Assembly (NCBI GenBank): GCA_014238425.1
Contig: JABABD010000019.1
Coordinates: forward strand, 1-64,000
Source: Flavobacteriaceae bacterium
GTDB taxonomy: Bacteria > Bacteroidota > Bacteroidia > Flavobacteriales > Flavobacteriaceae
Direction: 5' to 3'
Length of the DNA stretch: 64,000 nt
Part shown: piece after piece, positions 24,650 to 33,517 of the stretch
How the letters are laid out: every line of letters begins with the position of its first letter
Position numbering within the stretch: position 1 is the first letter of the stretch
Position numbers and translations under genes: made by a program
Notes under the pieces: model-generated
Told to the model about the DNA's origin: nothing
Databases searched by the model: none
Seen by the model: only the letters and a program-made list of their open reading frames with translations

Positions 24650-24946
24650 TTAGTTAGAAAGGTTTTCACAGGCTATCCCATCATCATCAGCATCCAAATT
24701 CTCATAACAACTTCTATCTCTGTCGAATATTAATTGAGCTTCAGGCTGAGTTGAGAAATCTGAACATGTTTTACTTTCACAATCTGAAGTATCAGTACAA
24801 GACATTCCAATAATAAATATTATTAGCACCAATAAAATTCCTGCGCATCCACTTCTATTGTTTCTTTTTCTTCCTGAACCAGAAGAAACATAGTGACCTT
24901 GAACATAAGTTCCATCTTTTTTGTAATAGCCTCTTCTATATCCCAT
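24650..24946 (-). CDS. excalibur-type calcium-binding membrane protein
   Basis: 98 residues. A Gly/Arg/Tyr-rich start (GYRRGYYKKDGTYVQGHYV), one TM helix (GCAGILLVLIIFIIGMSC) and a C-terminal CSDFSTQPEAQLIF..DRDRSCYENLDADDDGIACE excalibur motif with the DADDDGIACE calcium loop. The N-terminal motif is shared by many Bacteroidota surface proteins. It overlaps the next gene by 11 bp. Function unknown; excalibur domains are usually extracellular. Confidence 0.75.
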   Translation of the reverse strand: MGYRRGYYKKDGTYVQGHYVSSGSGRKRNNRSGCAGILLVLIIFIIGMSCTDTSDCESKTCSDFSTQPEAQLIFDRDRSCYENLDADDDGIACENLSN

Positions 24947-25202
24947 TGTAGAAAATTTTGATTGTAATGAAAATTGTTGTTGACAAAGTCAATAATGTTA
25001 AAAAGGTAAATAGACAGCCTTTCTTTGAAGATTTGAAAAAAGTCTTTCTATAAGAAACTCCTTTAATTCCTGTTCTGATTGAATAACCCTTAGAACTAAC
25101 AGACCCACGCTTATTCCTATAACTTGGCCGAACCCCAGATTTACTTATATTTAGTCCAAAGCCTTTTCCCAAATTGATGCGTTTTTGAAATTTGAAACCC
25201 AT
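24936..25202 (-). CDS. DUF4236 domain-containing membrane protein
   Basis: 88 residues. MGFKFQKRINLGKGFGLNISKSGVRPS is the DUF4236 opening (shown only in part by family members as GxFxFRKxxxxG..LNxSKSG). GYSIRTGIKGVSYRK follows. A TM helix (LFTFLTLLTLSTTIFITI) ends the protein, leaving the basic domain probably cytosolic. Overlap with the excalibur gene suggests translation coupling. Confidence 0.75.
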   Translation of the reverse strand: MGFKFQKRINLGKGFGLNISKSGVRPSYRNKRGSVSSKGYSIRTGIKGVSYRKTFFKSSKKGCLFTFLTLLTLSTTIFITIKIFYNGI

Positions 25203-25208
25203 CGATAT

Positions 25209-25583
25209 TTATTCTAAAAGTGAGCCACCTTCAAAGATGACTTTTTCTGGTTCCCAAATAACTTTAAGATCTTTTAAGGCTTTACTTCTTAATTCTCTGT
25301 CTTCATCATTAAATTGATTAAAATCTGTGGTAGCATCATAAACTACTCGGTTTCCTGGTTTAATTGATTGATCGTACACTAATTTTAATATTCGAATTTC
25401 TTCATCAAAAATGTTAGCAAATGTTATTCCTCCCTTTATTGCTCTAATAGTTTTCTCAGATTTGTTTTGAATAACAAATTTGTAGGTGATGAATTCATGA
25501 TAATCATATTCTTCGAAACTTTTTTCTATGCAAGAAACCTGAACAATTTCTTGAAGTATCTTTGACTTTTCTATTTCACTCAT
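25209..25583 (-). CDS. hypothetical FxLD-like beta protein
   Basis: Start placed at ATG 25583 (MSEIEKSKIL, 124 residues); 25622 would add 13 basic residues. Beta-rich: ITYKFVIQNKSEKTIRAIKG, FDEEIRILKLVYDQSIKPGN. The pattern of an NKSEKTI turn followed by GxI and a later KPG turn resembles small immunoglobulin-like domains that describe interaction strands, but no family can be named. First gene of the minus-strand cluster with DUF4236 7 bp downstream. Confidence 0.55.
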   Translation of the reverse strand: MSEIEKSKILQEIVQVSCIEKSFEEYDYHEFITYKFVIQNKSEKTIRAIKGGITFANIFDEEIRILKLVYDQSIKPGNRVVYDATTDFNQFNDEDRELRSKALKDLKVIWEPEKVIFEGGSLLE

Positions 25584-25634
25584 AAATATCTTTTTAGATT
25601 TATTTTTCCAACTTAAATACATTAAAAAAATCTA

Positions 25635-25784
25635 CTAATTCTTACATCCGTACTTATCACAATTTATTTTATCGTTTGTATTTACCCAGTGATTTGGGTG
25701 CTCCGTTGTGTCAAAGCCACATCCTGTGACCCCACCTTTTTGTCCTCTATGTACTTCGTTAGATTCAATGTTTTTTACAGCCAT
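25635..25784 (-). CDS. small Cys/His-rich protein
   Basis: A 49-residue frame from ATG 25784 to TAG 25635, shorter than usual gene-calling limits. MAVKNIESNEVHRGQKGGVTG is followed by CGFDTTEHPNHWVNT and ends CDKYGCKN. Three Cys and three His suggest zinc binding. It ends 52 bp before the gene cluster and starts 15 bp after the stop of the GIY-YIG-like gene at 25800, probably its partner. No family recognised. Confidence 0.5.
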   Translation of the reverse strand: MAVKNIESNEVHRGQKGGVTGCGFDTTEHPNHWVNTNDKINCDKYGCKN

Positions 25785-25799
25785 TACTTTATTTTTTAG

Positions 25800-26036
25800 T
25801 TAATTCCAATTTTTATTACAATCATTTTGACGCTCCCATTGCATTGCAGCTTCCCTTGTAGTTATATTTCCTTCTTGAACAATATGACCATCTTTCCAAT
25901 AATATCTTTTTCCATTATTGTCCTTGTATCTTCCAGAATTTTGATGTTCTATTTCTCTTCTTCTAAGGTTATTTGTAATCCCACAATGAACCTTTAGGTT
26001 CCCAATTTTAAACCAATATTTGTATGTATCTCTCAT
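25800..26036 (-). CDS. small GIY-YIG-related protein
   Basis: 78 residues. YWFKIGNLKVHCGITNNLRRREIEHQN mirrors the second half of a GIY-YIG motif (G-I-T-N-L-x-R-R-x-x-E-H) with an Arg in the catalytic place. KDGHIVQEGNITTREAAMQWE then gives the Glu-containing helix. The first Tyr element is altered, so nuclease activity is uncertain. It lies directly before the Cys/His-rich small gene. Confidence 0.6.
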   Translation of the reverse strand: MRDTYKYWFKIGNLKVHCGITNNLRRREIEHQNSGRYKDNNGKRYYWKDGHIVQEGNITTREAAMQWERQNDCNKNWN

Positions 26037-26125
26037 TTATTAAATTTTATTAATCAAACCTAAAACCATTACAAGACAATACCTTACGGAATTCCGTAAA
26101 CAAGAAAAAATATTTGTAGACGCGA

Positions 26126-26794
26126 TTATATAAGACCTCTGTATATAGCTATAGCAACGAGTTGTTCTGAGGTTTGAGCATCGAAGAGAATCTTGAGTTT
26201 GTTGATGCGTTTCTCAATGCTACTTAAGCTTCGGGCTGGAAGATCTTTTTCTTTAAAATGTACGGCGATCTGATCTCGTTTAAGACCTTTCGCTAGCAAT
26301 TGCAATAACAATTCATCGTATTGATCCGTTTGCGAGATTTCTTCCTCATTCCGAAGAAGTAATTTTATGTTTTGAGAACAATATATTTCACCCTTTAAAA
26401 CGGTTTCTATGGCTTCAATTATCATCTTGTATTCATTCCTACCTTTCTCCACATAGCCATTTACATGATAGGCTTCTAAAAGTTTCTTGATTTTTCCAAC
26501 ACGATGTTCAACAGAAAATACAATGATTTTTAAATCTGGCTGAATCTCCTTTACGGCTTTTATCAATTCTTCGCCAGATGTTAGATCACGACTTCTGTGA
26601 TCTTCTTTAAAAGACAAGTCGGTAATCAATAGATCAAAAGGTTTTCTAGAACGAAGAGCAGCTTTTATTTTTAGTAAAGCATCATCGCAGTATTGTGAGG
26701 TTTTTATATTATCTATAGACAAATCATTAAGTGGTTTTTTAAGCCCATCGGGAATCGTAATTTGGTCTTCTGCTATAAGAATTTTTTGGAACAT
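26126..26794 (-). CDS. LuxR/NarL-type response regulator
   Basis: 222 residues. Receiver domain: acidic pair in ILIAEDQ, phospho-acceptor Asp in LLITDLSF, Ser in IIVFSVE and Lys in GYVEKG. The C-terminal 65 residues (LLAKGLKRDQIAVHF, SLSSIEKRINKLKILFDAQT) form the helix-turn-helix and dimer helix of the NarL class as found in Bacteroidota. It lies 2 bp from the kinase gene and must be its partner. The target may include the small lipopeptide gene upstream. Confidence 0.88.
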   Translation of the reverse strand: MFQKILIAEDQITIPDGLKKPLNDLSIDNIKTSQYCDDALLKIKAALRSRKPFDLLITDLSFKEDHRSRDLTSGEELIKAVKEIQPDLKIIVFSVEHRVGKIKKLLEAYHVNGYVEKGRNEYKMIIEAIETVLKGEIYCSQNIKLLLRNEEEISQTDQYDELLLQLLAKGLKRDQIAVHFKEKDLPARSLSSIEKRINKLKILFDAQTSEQLVAIAIYRGLI

Positions 26795-26796
26795 AT

Positions 26797-28449
26797 CTAA
26801 CTTGCAAATACAATATTGGCTTTAAAGCCCTTATTTTTTTCTGTTTCAAAATTAAAGGTTCCTCCAATCGCGTTTATACGGGATTCCACATTCTTAAGAC
26901 CGTGCAATTTCAATTCATCTATTGTTGCTCCTACTCCATCATCGACATAATGTATTTCGTTGACTTTGCCATTAACCTTGAATACAATACTTACCAACTT
27001 CGCATTACTATGCTTTTTCATATTGATCATTAACTCCTGAAGGGCTCTATAAATAGTCATTTTCTTATAATCTGGAATTGACTGCCATTGAATATTCTCA
27101 ATATTATTTGTGACTACTTTAGTATCCTCCCTATTATGCTGAATCAAAAGATTTTTAAGACTTCTTGGAAAATCATCTATATCTATACTTGCTATCTCTG
27201 TAGAAATATCTCTTGTTCGTAAATAAATGTCTTCAAGGTTATTGAGAAGTGTAGTTTTATCATCTTTAGAAAGCTCAGTTCTATTCTCAATAAAATTTAG
27301 AGCATCTGAGATATCGTTAGCTAACTCATCATGCACCTTTTTGGAAATGCGAGATTCAGCATGAAGCACATCATTAATCTTATCTCGTTTATACTTTTGT
27401 CTATAAATATAAAATATGAATATCGACGATATGAGTATGAGACCACCTATAAGCTGATAAATAATTCTTAAACGTTTGCTTTTCTTAAGCTCTTCTTCTT
27501 TCTTAGCATAATTATACTTTGCCTCTGAATATCTATTCCTACTCATCTGTTTAGTCAAATCAAGACTATCCTTTAAGTTCTTATGTTCTAATGCTCTGGA
27601 ATAATCACCCTGATTTATCATTTCTGACAAGACCTCTCGCTTCTGTACAGTATTGTCAGTAACATCAGCTATTTCAACCGCTTTATTTAAGAAAAAAGAA
27701 GCACTGTCCTTTTTATTTCTATCAAAATAATATTCCGAAAGATCTAAATTGCTGGATATAATACCTTTAGTATAATCCAATTGCTTTCTTATTTTGAATG
27801 CCTTAGTCATGTTATGTAAACCATCCTCATCTCCAATTTTAGACTGAGACAACCCAAGCAAACCCAATAGCCTAGCTTCTAATTCTTCATCTTTAATATT
27901 TGAAATTATATCGAGTGCTTTTTTATACTCAACAACTGCCAATTCATGATTTCCTTCTTCTCGATATACATTTCCAATATTACTTAGAACACCAGCCAGC
28001 TCGAAGGGTGTTTTAGAATTTACTTGAGCTTTTTTATAGTATCCGATTGCTTTCGAAAAATTCAATTGATACCTTGAAAGTATTCCTAGATGATTATATA
28101 TTGATTTTCTGATGTTTTTACTCCATTTTGTTACATCCATACCATCAATCAATTTCAATGATTCTATAGCAGAGTTTTCACTATCATAGAGCTCACCGAG
28201 TTCCATTTCAATTACTGCAAGCCTCATATAATAATAAGCCGTTGACTGATAATCATTTTTTTTAAGAGATTCTTCTTTTAAGTTCCTTATGAATTCATGG
28301 GCAGAAACCAGTTCAACACTCATTCTTGGGTCATCAATTATACGATTGTAATATGCCAAACTATCAGTAGAAGTCTCTTGAGCATAAGAGTGTATCATAA
28401 AAAAATAACAGACATAAAAAAAGAGGAATGAAATCTTATAGTATCTCAT
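26797..28449 (-). CDS. TPR-containing sensor histidine kinase
   Basis: 550 residues. Signal peptide (FLFFYVCYFFMIHSYAQ), periplasmic TPRs at about 60-300 (IYNHLGILSRYQLNFSKAIG, SNIGNVYREEGNHELAVVEY), coiled coil, one TM helix (IGGLILISSIFIFYIY), then a HisKA_3-type box SKKVHDELANDISDAL with the phospho-His at about 375 and an HATPase domain (ALQELMINMKKHSNAK, YVDDGVGA, GLKNVESRI). Ligand would be sensed by the TPR domain. Followed by the response regulator. Confidence 0.9.
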   Translation of the reverse strand: MRYYKISFLFFYVCYFFMIHSYAQETSTDSLAYYNRIIDDPRMSVELVSAHEFIRNLKEESLKKNDYQSTAYYYMRLAVIEMELGELYDSENSAIESLKLIDGMDVTKWSKNIRKSIYNHLGILSRYQLNFSKAIGYYKKAQVNSKTPFELAGVLSNIGNVYREEGNHELAVVEYKKALDIISNIKDEELEARLLGLLGLSQSKIGDEDGLHNMTKAFKIRKQLDYTKGIISSNLDLSEYYFDRNKKDSASFFLNKAVEIADVTDNTVQKREVLSEMINQGDYSRALEHKNLKDSLDLTKQMSRNRYSEAKYNYAKKEEELKKSKRLRIIYQLIGGLILISSIFIFYIYRQKYKRDKINDVLHAESRISKKVHDELANDISDALNFIENRTELSKDDKTTLLNNLEDIYLRTRDISTEIASIDIDDFPRSLKNLLIQHNREDTKVVTNNIENIQWQSIPDYKKMTIYRALQELMINMKKHSNAKLVSIVFKVNGKVNEIHYVDDGVGATIDELKLHGLKNVESRINAIGGTFNFETEKNKGFKANIVFAS

Positions 28450-28479
28450 TCCCCTAAATTAAAACTAATTTTTAGTTAA

Positions 28480-28653
28480 TCAACCATTTCCATCTCCTGG
28501 TGGTGGTGGTGGTGGTGGAGGTGGCGGAATATGTGTGTCATCATCGCAACATGCTTGCGGGGCTGCTTCCTCGCTTAAGCTATTCTGTGGCGTACACGAC
28601 AAAAAAGCCATATTGAGGAATACCGTAATCATTATTATAAATATTTTTTTCAT
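28480..28653 (-). CDS. poly-proline lipopeptide next to the two-component system
   Basis: Start placed at ATG 28653, giving 57 residues with a lipoprotein signal (MKKIFIIMITVFLNMAFLSC). The mature part of about 38 residues has CCDDDTHI followed by ten consecutive prolines and ends GDGNG. It lies 30 bp upstream of the kinase gene on the same strand. Ten prolines require EF-P for translation. No family recognised. A surface peptide sensed by the TPR kinase is one possibility; a structural linker or lipid-anchored metal ligand is another. Confidence 0.6.
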   Translation of the reverse strand: MKKIFIIMITVFLNMAFLSCTPQNSLSEEAAPQACCDDDTHIPPPPPPPPPPGDGNG

Positions 28654-28689
28654 TTTGTGATATTTAAAAATTGAACATAGTTTTGGCTG

Positions 28690-28980
28690 TCCGAGTTTTT
28701 CTCGGATGAGCATTTATTCAGCAATTCACCGAAAAAAGAAAGACGTCAATCTAGGTTTTGAGAAGTGTTTGGAGAGTCAAGCAAAGAAGTAAGATTACTT
28801 CTCAAAAGGATTATACTACTTTGCTTTTATCTTCAATAAAGAATTGAAGTTCGTAAACCTTATTACGAGTAAGGCGGTAATCAATTCTGATACAAATGAA
28901 CAGTGATTAACTCGACAAAAAAGGAATTATAATGGAAGTGTTTTGGAAAGTTTTAGGAATATAATTTCCTAGGCTTTTCC
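28690..28980. other. hairpin-rich intergenic region
   Basis: The 370 bp between the lipopeptide gene and the gene at 29024 hold no coding frame but several inverted repeats in a row: TCCGAG/CTCGGA (28690-28706), AGCAAAG/CTTTGCT (28780-28825) enclosing GAAGTAA/TTACTTC (28786-28801), CTTCAAT/ATTGAAG (28831-28849) and CCTTA/TAAGG (28858-28874). A structured RNA or leader is possible. Confidence 0.45.
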
Positions 28981-29023
28981 ATAATAAACAGCTACCTTTA
29001 AATAGCTATAAATCAACTATATA

Positions 29024-29767
29024 ATGCATAAACATTTAATTAAAGAAGCTTTTAAAAAAGCTGAAGAATTGAGAAATAAAAAGGGGGAAAAGAAGCCATC
29101 CCTAATTAGTATGGCTGAAGATATATCAGAATTCGTAAAAAAGAGTGAAGATTATAGTATTGGTGAAAGAAGTCTAAGGGACTATTATAATGATGCAAAG
29201 AAAATTATTGTTATCGATGAAGATATCAGTATCAAACAATTAAAAGTCATTAACGGATTAAGTAAATTTTTAGGACACGAAAATTACGAAGATTTCACAT
29301 CTGGTAGGAAGAAAAAGAAAAGTGATGATGATGTTTTTGTGATTATTCCAGATGGAAAAGATGAAAATGGTAATACGCTTTTGATGTTTTTTGGAAGGAA
29401 AAAAAACATAATTGCTCTATCTGTTATTGTAATTATATCCTATATATTAATCCACTCATTTAACGAACAACGCTGGATGGTGTGGCAAGAAAATCAATAT
29501 ATAGAAGTATCTCTTGATGTAGATAAATATGATATCAACCAGCTAAAATTCTATAAAAAAGAAAGAATCGAAAATTTTAAAAAAACCAATCCAAATTGTA
29601 ACACAAAGTTTTTCAAAGAAGATGGTAAGCCAAATCTTTGGTATGCAAAAAATGTAAGTGGAAAATTAGAGTATTTTACATCTTTTGGTCTTCATCCTGA
29701 AACCGGAGAAACCTTAAAAAAGATTACAAAGCATATGATAAGAACACATATCTGTGAAACATATTAA
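29024..29767 (+). CDS. single-TM protein with helical N-terminal domain
   Basis: 247 residues, no named family. Residues 1-100 are helical and charged (LIKEAFKKAEELRNKKGEKK, IGERSLRDYYNDAKK, KVINGLSKFLGHENYEDF), reminiscent of a DNA-binding or regulatory head. A TM helix lies at about 127-146 (IIALSVIVIISYILIHSF). The C-terminal 100 residues are probably periplasmic (WMVWQENQYIEV, CNTKFFKEDGKPNLWY). It is divergent from the two-component operon and may act as a membrane-bound regulator. Confidence 0.65.
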   Translation: MHKHLIKEAFKKAEELRNKKGEKKPSLISMAEDISEFVKKSEDYSIGERSLRDYYNDAKKIIVIDEDISIKQLKVINGLSKFLGHENYEDFTSGRKKKKSDDDVFVIIPDGKDENGNTLLMFFGRKKNIIALSVIVIISYILIHSFNEQRWMVWQENQYIEVSLDVDKYDINQLKFYKKERIENFKKTNPNCNTKFFKEDGKPNLWYAKNVSGKLEYFTSFGLHPETGETLKKITKHMIRTHICETY

Positions 29768-29864
29768 TAAAAATAACTTGCTATAAAAACTCTATACTTT
29801 CAATACGCAAAGAACCTCAACCTTCACTCTTTGAGTTTCGGTTGACGCAGGCTAAATATTAAAT

Positions 29865-32800
29865 CTACTTTCGATAATACCTACTATATTTTTGATAGGC
29901 AAAAAATCCTAACACCGCAACACTAGCACATGCAATACCAATAAATTTCACGCTTACAATCTGATCGCCGCTTGCATAACTATGAAGCCCTGCGAGGTAG
30001 AAATTCACGCCGAAATAGGTCATTAAAATACTAGCAAAAGCGATAATACTCATCAGGTTAAAACCAAAACGGCCACGTAATCCTGGTACCAAGCGCATAT
30101 GAATGACAAAGGCATAGATCATAATACTGATCAATGCCCATGTTTCTTTAGGATCCCAACCCCAATAACGTCCCCAACTTTCATTGGCCCACATACCACC
30201 TAAGAAATTTCCAATAGCCAACATCACCAAACCAACGGTGAGTGCCATTTCGTTTATGATGGTAAGCTCTTTTATATTGAGGCCCATTTTCTTTTTGTTC
30301 TTTTCTGTTGTAAGAATCATAAGTAATAGAGACACCACACCAAGAATCATCCCTAAAGTAAATGGTCCGTAACTCGCTACGATCACGGCTACATGGATCA
30401 TCAACCAGTAACTGTCTAATACAGGCTGTAGATTGGCGATAGCTGGATCCATCCAATTCCAATGGGCAATCATCAAGATCATAGATGTTACAAAGGCGGC
30501 GGCGGCTATCGTGAGGTTTGACATCTTACGATACACAACATAGGTGAAGATGCTTAATATAGCTGCCAAAACTTTATTTTTAAAAGGCGACTTTTTTGCA
30601 GCGCCCATTAGCAGACCAAACAACATCGTCGCCCAAGCAACATAAATCATAGATTCGTAAGCGTCACTCCAAGGTGCATGCCCAGAAATATACCAACGCA
30701 TGATCAAACCTGCAGTATGCATGAAAAATAACACGACAATAACACCTGTAAGCACTTTCACCAAAACATTAATGATATTACTACGATCATTAAATATTTG
30801 GACAATGACTAAAATAAAAAGCAAGGTTCCCGCATACATATACCAACTGAATAGCTTCTTGAAAATATCGTACTTATTATACAGAACTTCCGCATCGATC
30901 CTATCTAAAGAAATCATGACATCACTGCCATGCTTAGTTTGGAAACCACGAATACCCACTAGTAATTCATTGGCTTGTTTAAAATCACCTGAGGTTTTTC
31001 CTTTGCGCAATGCTGTAAAATATAGCGGCAATAGCTGCTTTCCATACACAGAATCTAGACCCTTATAATTAGATTGCTCTAATTCTTTAAACGACAACCA
31101 CTTATTATTAGCGTCATTTTGTTTTGGAAAAATCCTCAACGAACTACCATCAAGCGTATTCGCCAGTAGATTGACACGTTGATCCGTTTCTTTGAATTCT
31201 TTTTGGAATCCGTTAGGGATCTTTGCACGATATGCGGCATCCAAATACGGACTTAGCTTATAATTAAAATCTTCATCAAAGAAGTCTATTAATTTGGCAT
31301 ACTTCTGATCTTTAGGAATGCCTATTATTTTTCGAATGGAATCTGCTTTTTTAGCTTTTAGATAAATCAAAGGCACATTATACCAAAGCGCTGGGCTTTC
31401 GCTCATAGAGATGAGCACTTGACTCGCATCCATCTCACCATAATAATCGTACTTGGTGAGTTTTCTTAGCAACTCTGACCCAAAGGTATTAGCAGGCATC
31501 ATACGTCCGCTTAGGTCCTGTACCACTAGTTTCCCAAAGTTATCGGAGTGCTCTTTAGGCGTTATGTTCTCCATTAATATGGAATCGATTTGAGCTACCG
31601 TTGGTCCTTCATTACTATGATTATGCCCGTCGTTTGGAGAATGTTCTTCCTGTGCCGTGACCTGCAGCCCGAAACATATACACAGTATAGCGGCTATCTT
31701 CGCTTTTTTAGCTTTCACTTTCGCCAAAGCTCTTTTCAGATCGGCAAAACGCGTGTTCTTATCGAATAGGATAGCCAAGAGTCCGAAATACAACATCATA
31801 TATCCAAAGTAGGTAATCCATGTACCCCACTGATCATGATTAACTGACAATACAGTTCCCTTTTCATCGCCATCAAACGAGGCCTGAAAAAAGCGATATC
31901 CTTGATGATCCAAAATATTATTCATGAATATACGATAGTCATAATCGCCTTCTTTGTCATCGCCAACGGTCACTTCACTCGCAAATGCTGAATAGCTTTT
32001 CTCTGTTCCTGGATATTTATCGGCAATAAAATCGTTTAATTTAATATTAAACGGTAATGGCAGTGTTTTAGAACCATAAGAAAATGCAAAACCCATACCA
32101 CCAACACTATCTTGTTTCGGAGCATTCACATGGCCTTGACCACCCAAAAGCTTGATGATCTTAGATTCGTTATTAGCCGTGACCTTGAGGGCAATACCAT
32201 CTTCATCACCTTTAAGTAGCTCAGATTTCTTGACCACATCAAAACGGCCTTTTACAACTGGTTTTGGAAATACCATTTGCATATTACCTATGATATATCG
32301 TGAACGCAACATTAAGGGCTGTAAACTATCTTTTATGAGTTTGCCCTGAGTTCGGGTAGCCATCGTTAAATACTCTCCTTCAAACGGAGATTCAATAAGC
32401 AGGCTATCATTCTTGAATGAAATATTTATAGCGCCTTCTGTAGGGTTATTAAGGGTAAATAGTACATTATGAATACTCTGTATGCCGCCTTCTTTAAGGA
32501 AGTGATTATGAGGTCCTGCACCGCCAGCTTCTACGATCTTTAAATAGGATTCTCCAGTAGGGTCTTCAACGATATCTTCTTCCGCACCTTTGATAAAATC
32601 TACCAATTCAATGGTTATTGGTGTTTCGTGATATTTAGTTTTTATCTCAAAATCATTGTCCAACCGATGCGAGAAATCTACTTCTCGTTCTACAGGTAAT
32701 TGCTGCAGTATGTCATCAATTTTATAATCTCCGTAAATAATGGTCTTGACATAAGTCTTTTGAGACAAAAAGGTGTTTCCAGTTTCTCCCTCACGAATAT

Positions 32801-33125
32801 GCATCACCCCTTCATACCCTATATACCTCGTAATAAACGCTCCTAATAAAATGAATATAAACGCTAAGTGCAGTGTTAGCGTTGCCCATTTGGCTTTTTT
32901 ATACAACCTGAACCTAAAGATATTTCCAACAAAATTGATAACGAAAAAACCCATAATGGCTTCAAACCAAAAGGTGTTATAAATAAGGTTTCTGGTATAC
33001 GGTGTTGGTGATGTTTCTTGACCTGCATCTAAGAACGTTCCGACAGCCATAGCGGTGGCAAAAAGAATGAAAAGAGTAGCAGTTAATCGCGTAGAAAAAA
33101 GGATGTTCGAGAGTTTCTTTAGCAT
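29865..33125 (-). CDS. ccsBA: fused cytochrome c assembly protein CcsB-CcsA (system II)
   Basis: 1086 residues. N-terminal ResB/CcsB part with TM segments near 15-35, 55-75 and 85-105 (FILLGAFITRYIGYEGVMHI), a large periplasmic domain to about 430, and a further TM. The C-terminal CcsA part from about 770 has eight TM helices with the haem-binding WWD motif (WGRYWGWDPKETWAL, about 985-1000) and flanking His residues (IHVAVIVASYGP, FVIHMRL). It exports haem and ligates it to CxxCH apocytochromes; the di-haem peroxidase nearby is a client. Such fusions are typical for Bacteroidota. Confidence 0.93.
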   Translation of the reverse strand: MLKKLSNILFSTRLTATLFILFATAMAVGTFLDAGQETSPTPYTRNLIYNTFWFEAIMGFFVINFVGNIFRFRLYKKAKWATLTLHLAFIFILLGAFITRYIGYEGVMHIREGETGNTFLSQKTYVKTIIYGDYKIDDILQQLPVEREVDFSHRLDNDFEIKTKYHETPITIELVDFIKGAEEDIVEDPTGESYLKIVEAGGAGPHNHFLKEGGIQSIHNVLFTLNNPTEGAINISFKNDSLLIESPFEGEYLTMATRTQGKLIKDSLQPLMLRSRYIIGNMQMVFPKPVVKGRFDVVKKSELLKGDEDGIALKVTANNESKIIKLLGGQGHVNAPKQDSVGGMGFAFSYGSKTLPLPFNIKLNDFIADKYPGTEKSYSAFASEVTVGDDKEGDYDYRIFMNNILDHQGYRFFQASFDGDEKGTVLSVNHDQWGTWITYFGYMMLYFGLLAILFDKNTRFADLKRALAKVKAKKAKIAAILCICFGLQVTAQEEHSPNDGHNHSNEGPTVAQIDSILMENITPKEHSDNFGKLVVQDLSGRMMPANTFGSELLRKLTKYDYYGEMDASQVLISMSESPALWYNVPLIYLKAKKADSIRKIIGIPKDQKYAKLIDFFDEDFNYKLSPYLDAAYRAKIPNGFQKEFKETDQRVNLLANTLDGSSLRIFPKQNDANNKWLSFKELEQSNYKGLDSVYGKQLLPLYFTALRKGKTSGDFKQANELLVGIRGFQTKHGSDVMISLDRIDAEVLYNKYDIFKKLFSWYMYAGTLLFILVIVQIFNDRSNIINVLVKVLTGVIVVLFFMHTAGLIMRWYISGHAPWSDAYESMIYVAWATMLFGLLMGAAKKSPFKNKVLAAILSIFTYVVYRKMSNLTIAAAAFVTSMILMIAHWNWMDPAIANLQPVLDSYWLMIHVAVIVASYGPFTLGMILGVVSLLLMILTTEKNKKKMGLNIKELTIINEMALTVGLVMLAIGNFLGGMWANESWGRYWGWDPKETWALISIMIYAFVIHMRLVPGLRGRFGFNLMSIIAFASILMTYFGVNFYLAGLHSYASGDQIVSVKFIGIACASVAVLGFFAYQKYSRYYRK

Positions 33126-33230
33126 AGCATTTGCCTTAACATTTAAAGCCGTGCAAATTTACGTATTTAAGTTTATTTGGGTTGTACTTTTTTCCTATAA
33201 AATGCTTAAAATTAATGTCACATCGTCGTT

Positions 33231-33482
33231 CTATTTTTTACAAAAACATAAAGGCCGGTAATCACTTCTGACAAGATCTCCTTTTGGAGGGAATCCTAGA
33301 TGTAGCAATTGATTCTCTAAAGTAGAAAGGTCGTTAGCGCCAACAAAGTTGAACCAAATGGAAGATTCTTTTAAGCACACATGAATATTAGTAATGTTAT
33401 GCACTTTTGACAACTCCGTCTTGAGTCCTTCTACGCATCTCATACAGAATAGGTTATGTACCAAAACGCTTGCTCTACCCAT
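33231..33482 (-). CDS. HMA-like heavy-metal-associated protein
   Basis: 83 residues with ferredoxin-like beta-alpha-beta pattern: VLVHNLFCMRCVEGLKTELS carries the CxxC metal site, followed by ITNIHVCLKES, and LSTLENQLLHLGF. The tail LCFCKK adds another Cys pair. Similar small proteins carry Cu+ or Zn2+ to P-type ATPases. No ATPase is nearby; it lies between the cytochrome assembly gene and a di-haem peroxidase, so delivery in a respiratory context is plausible. Confidence 0.7.
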   Translation of the reverse strand: MGRASVLVHNLFCMRCVEGLKTELSKVHNITNIHVCLKESSIWFNFVGANDLSTLENQLLHLGFPPKGDLVRSDYRPLCFCKK

Positions 33483-33517
33483 GATTATTCATTAAACTCC
33501 ATCTATTTTTACGTAAT

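Noticed and set aside
28480-28653. Poly-proline run as an assembly or simple-repeat artefact
   Set aside because: The GGT repeat on the plus strand lies inside an intact frame with a good lipoprotein signal and a stop five codons later; kept as a gene with moderate confidence.
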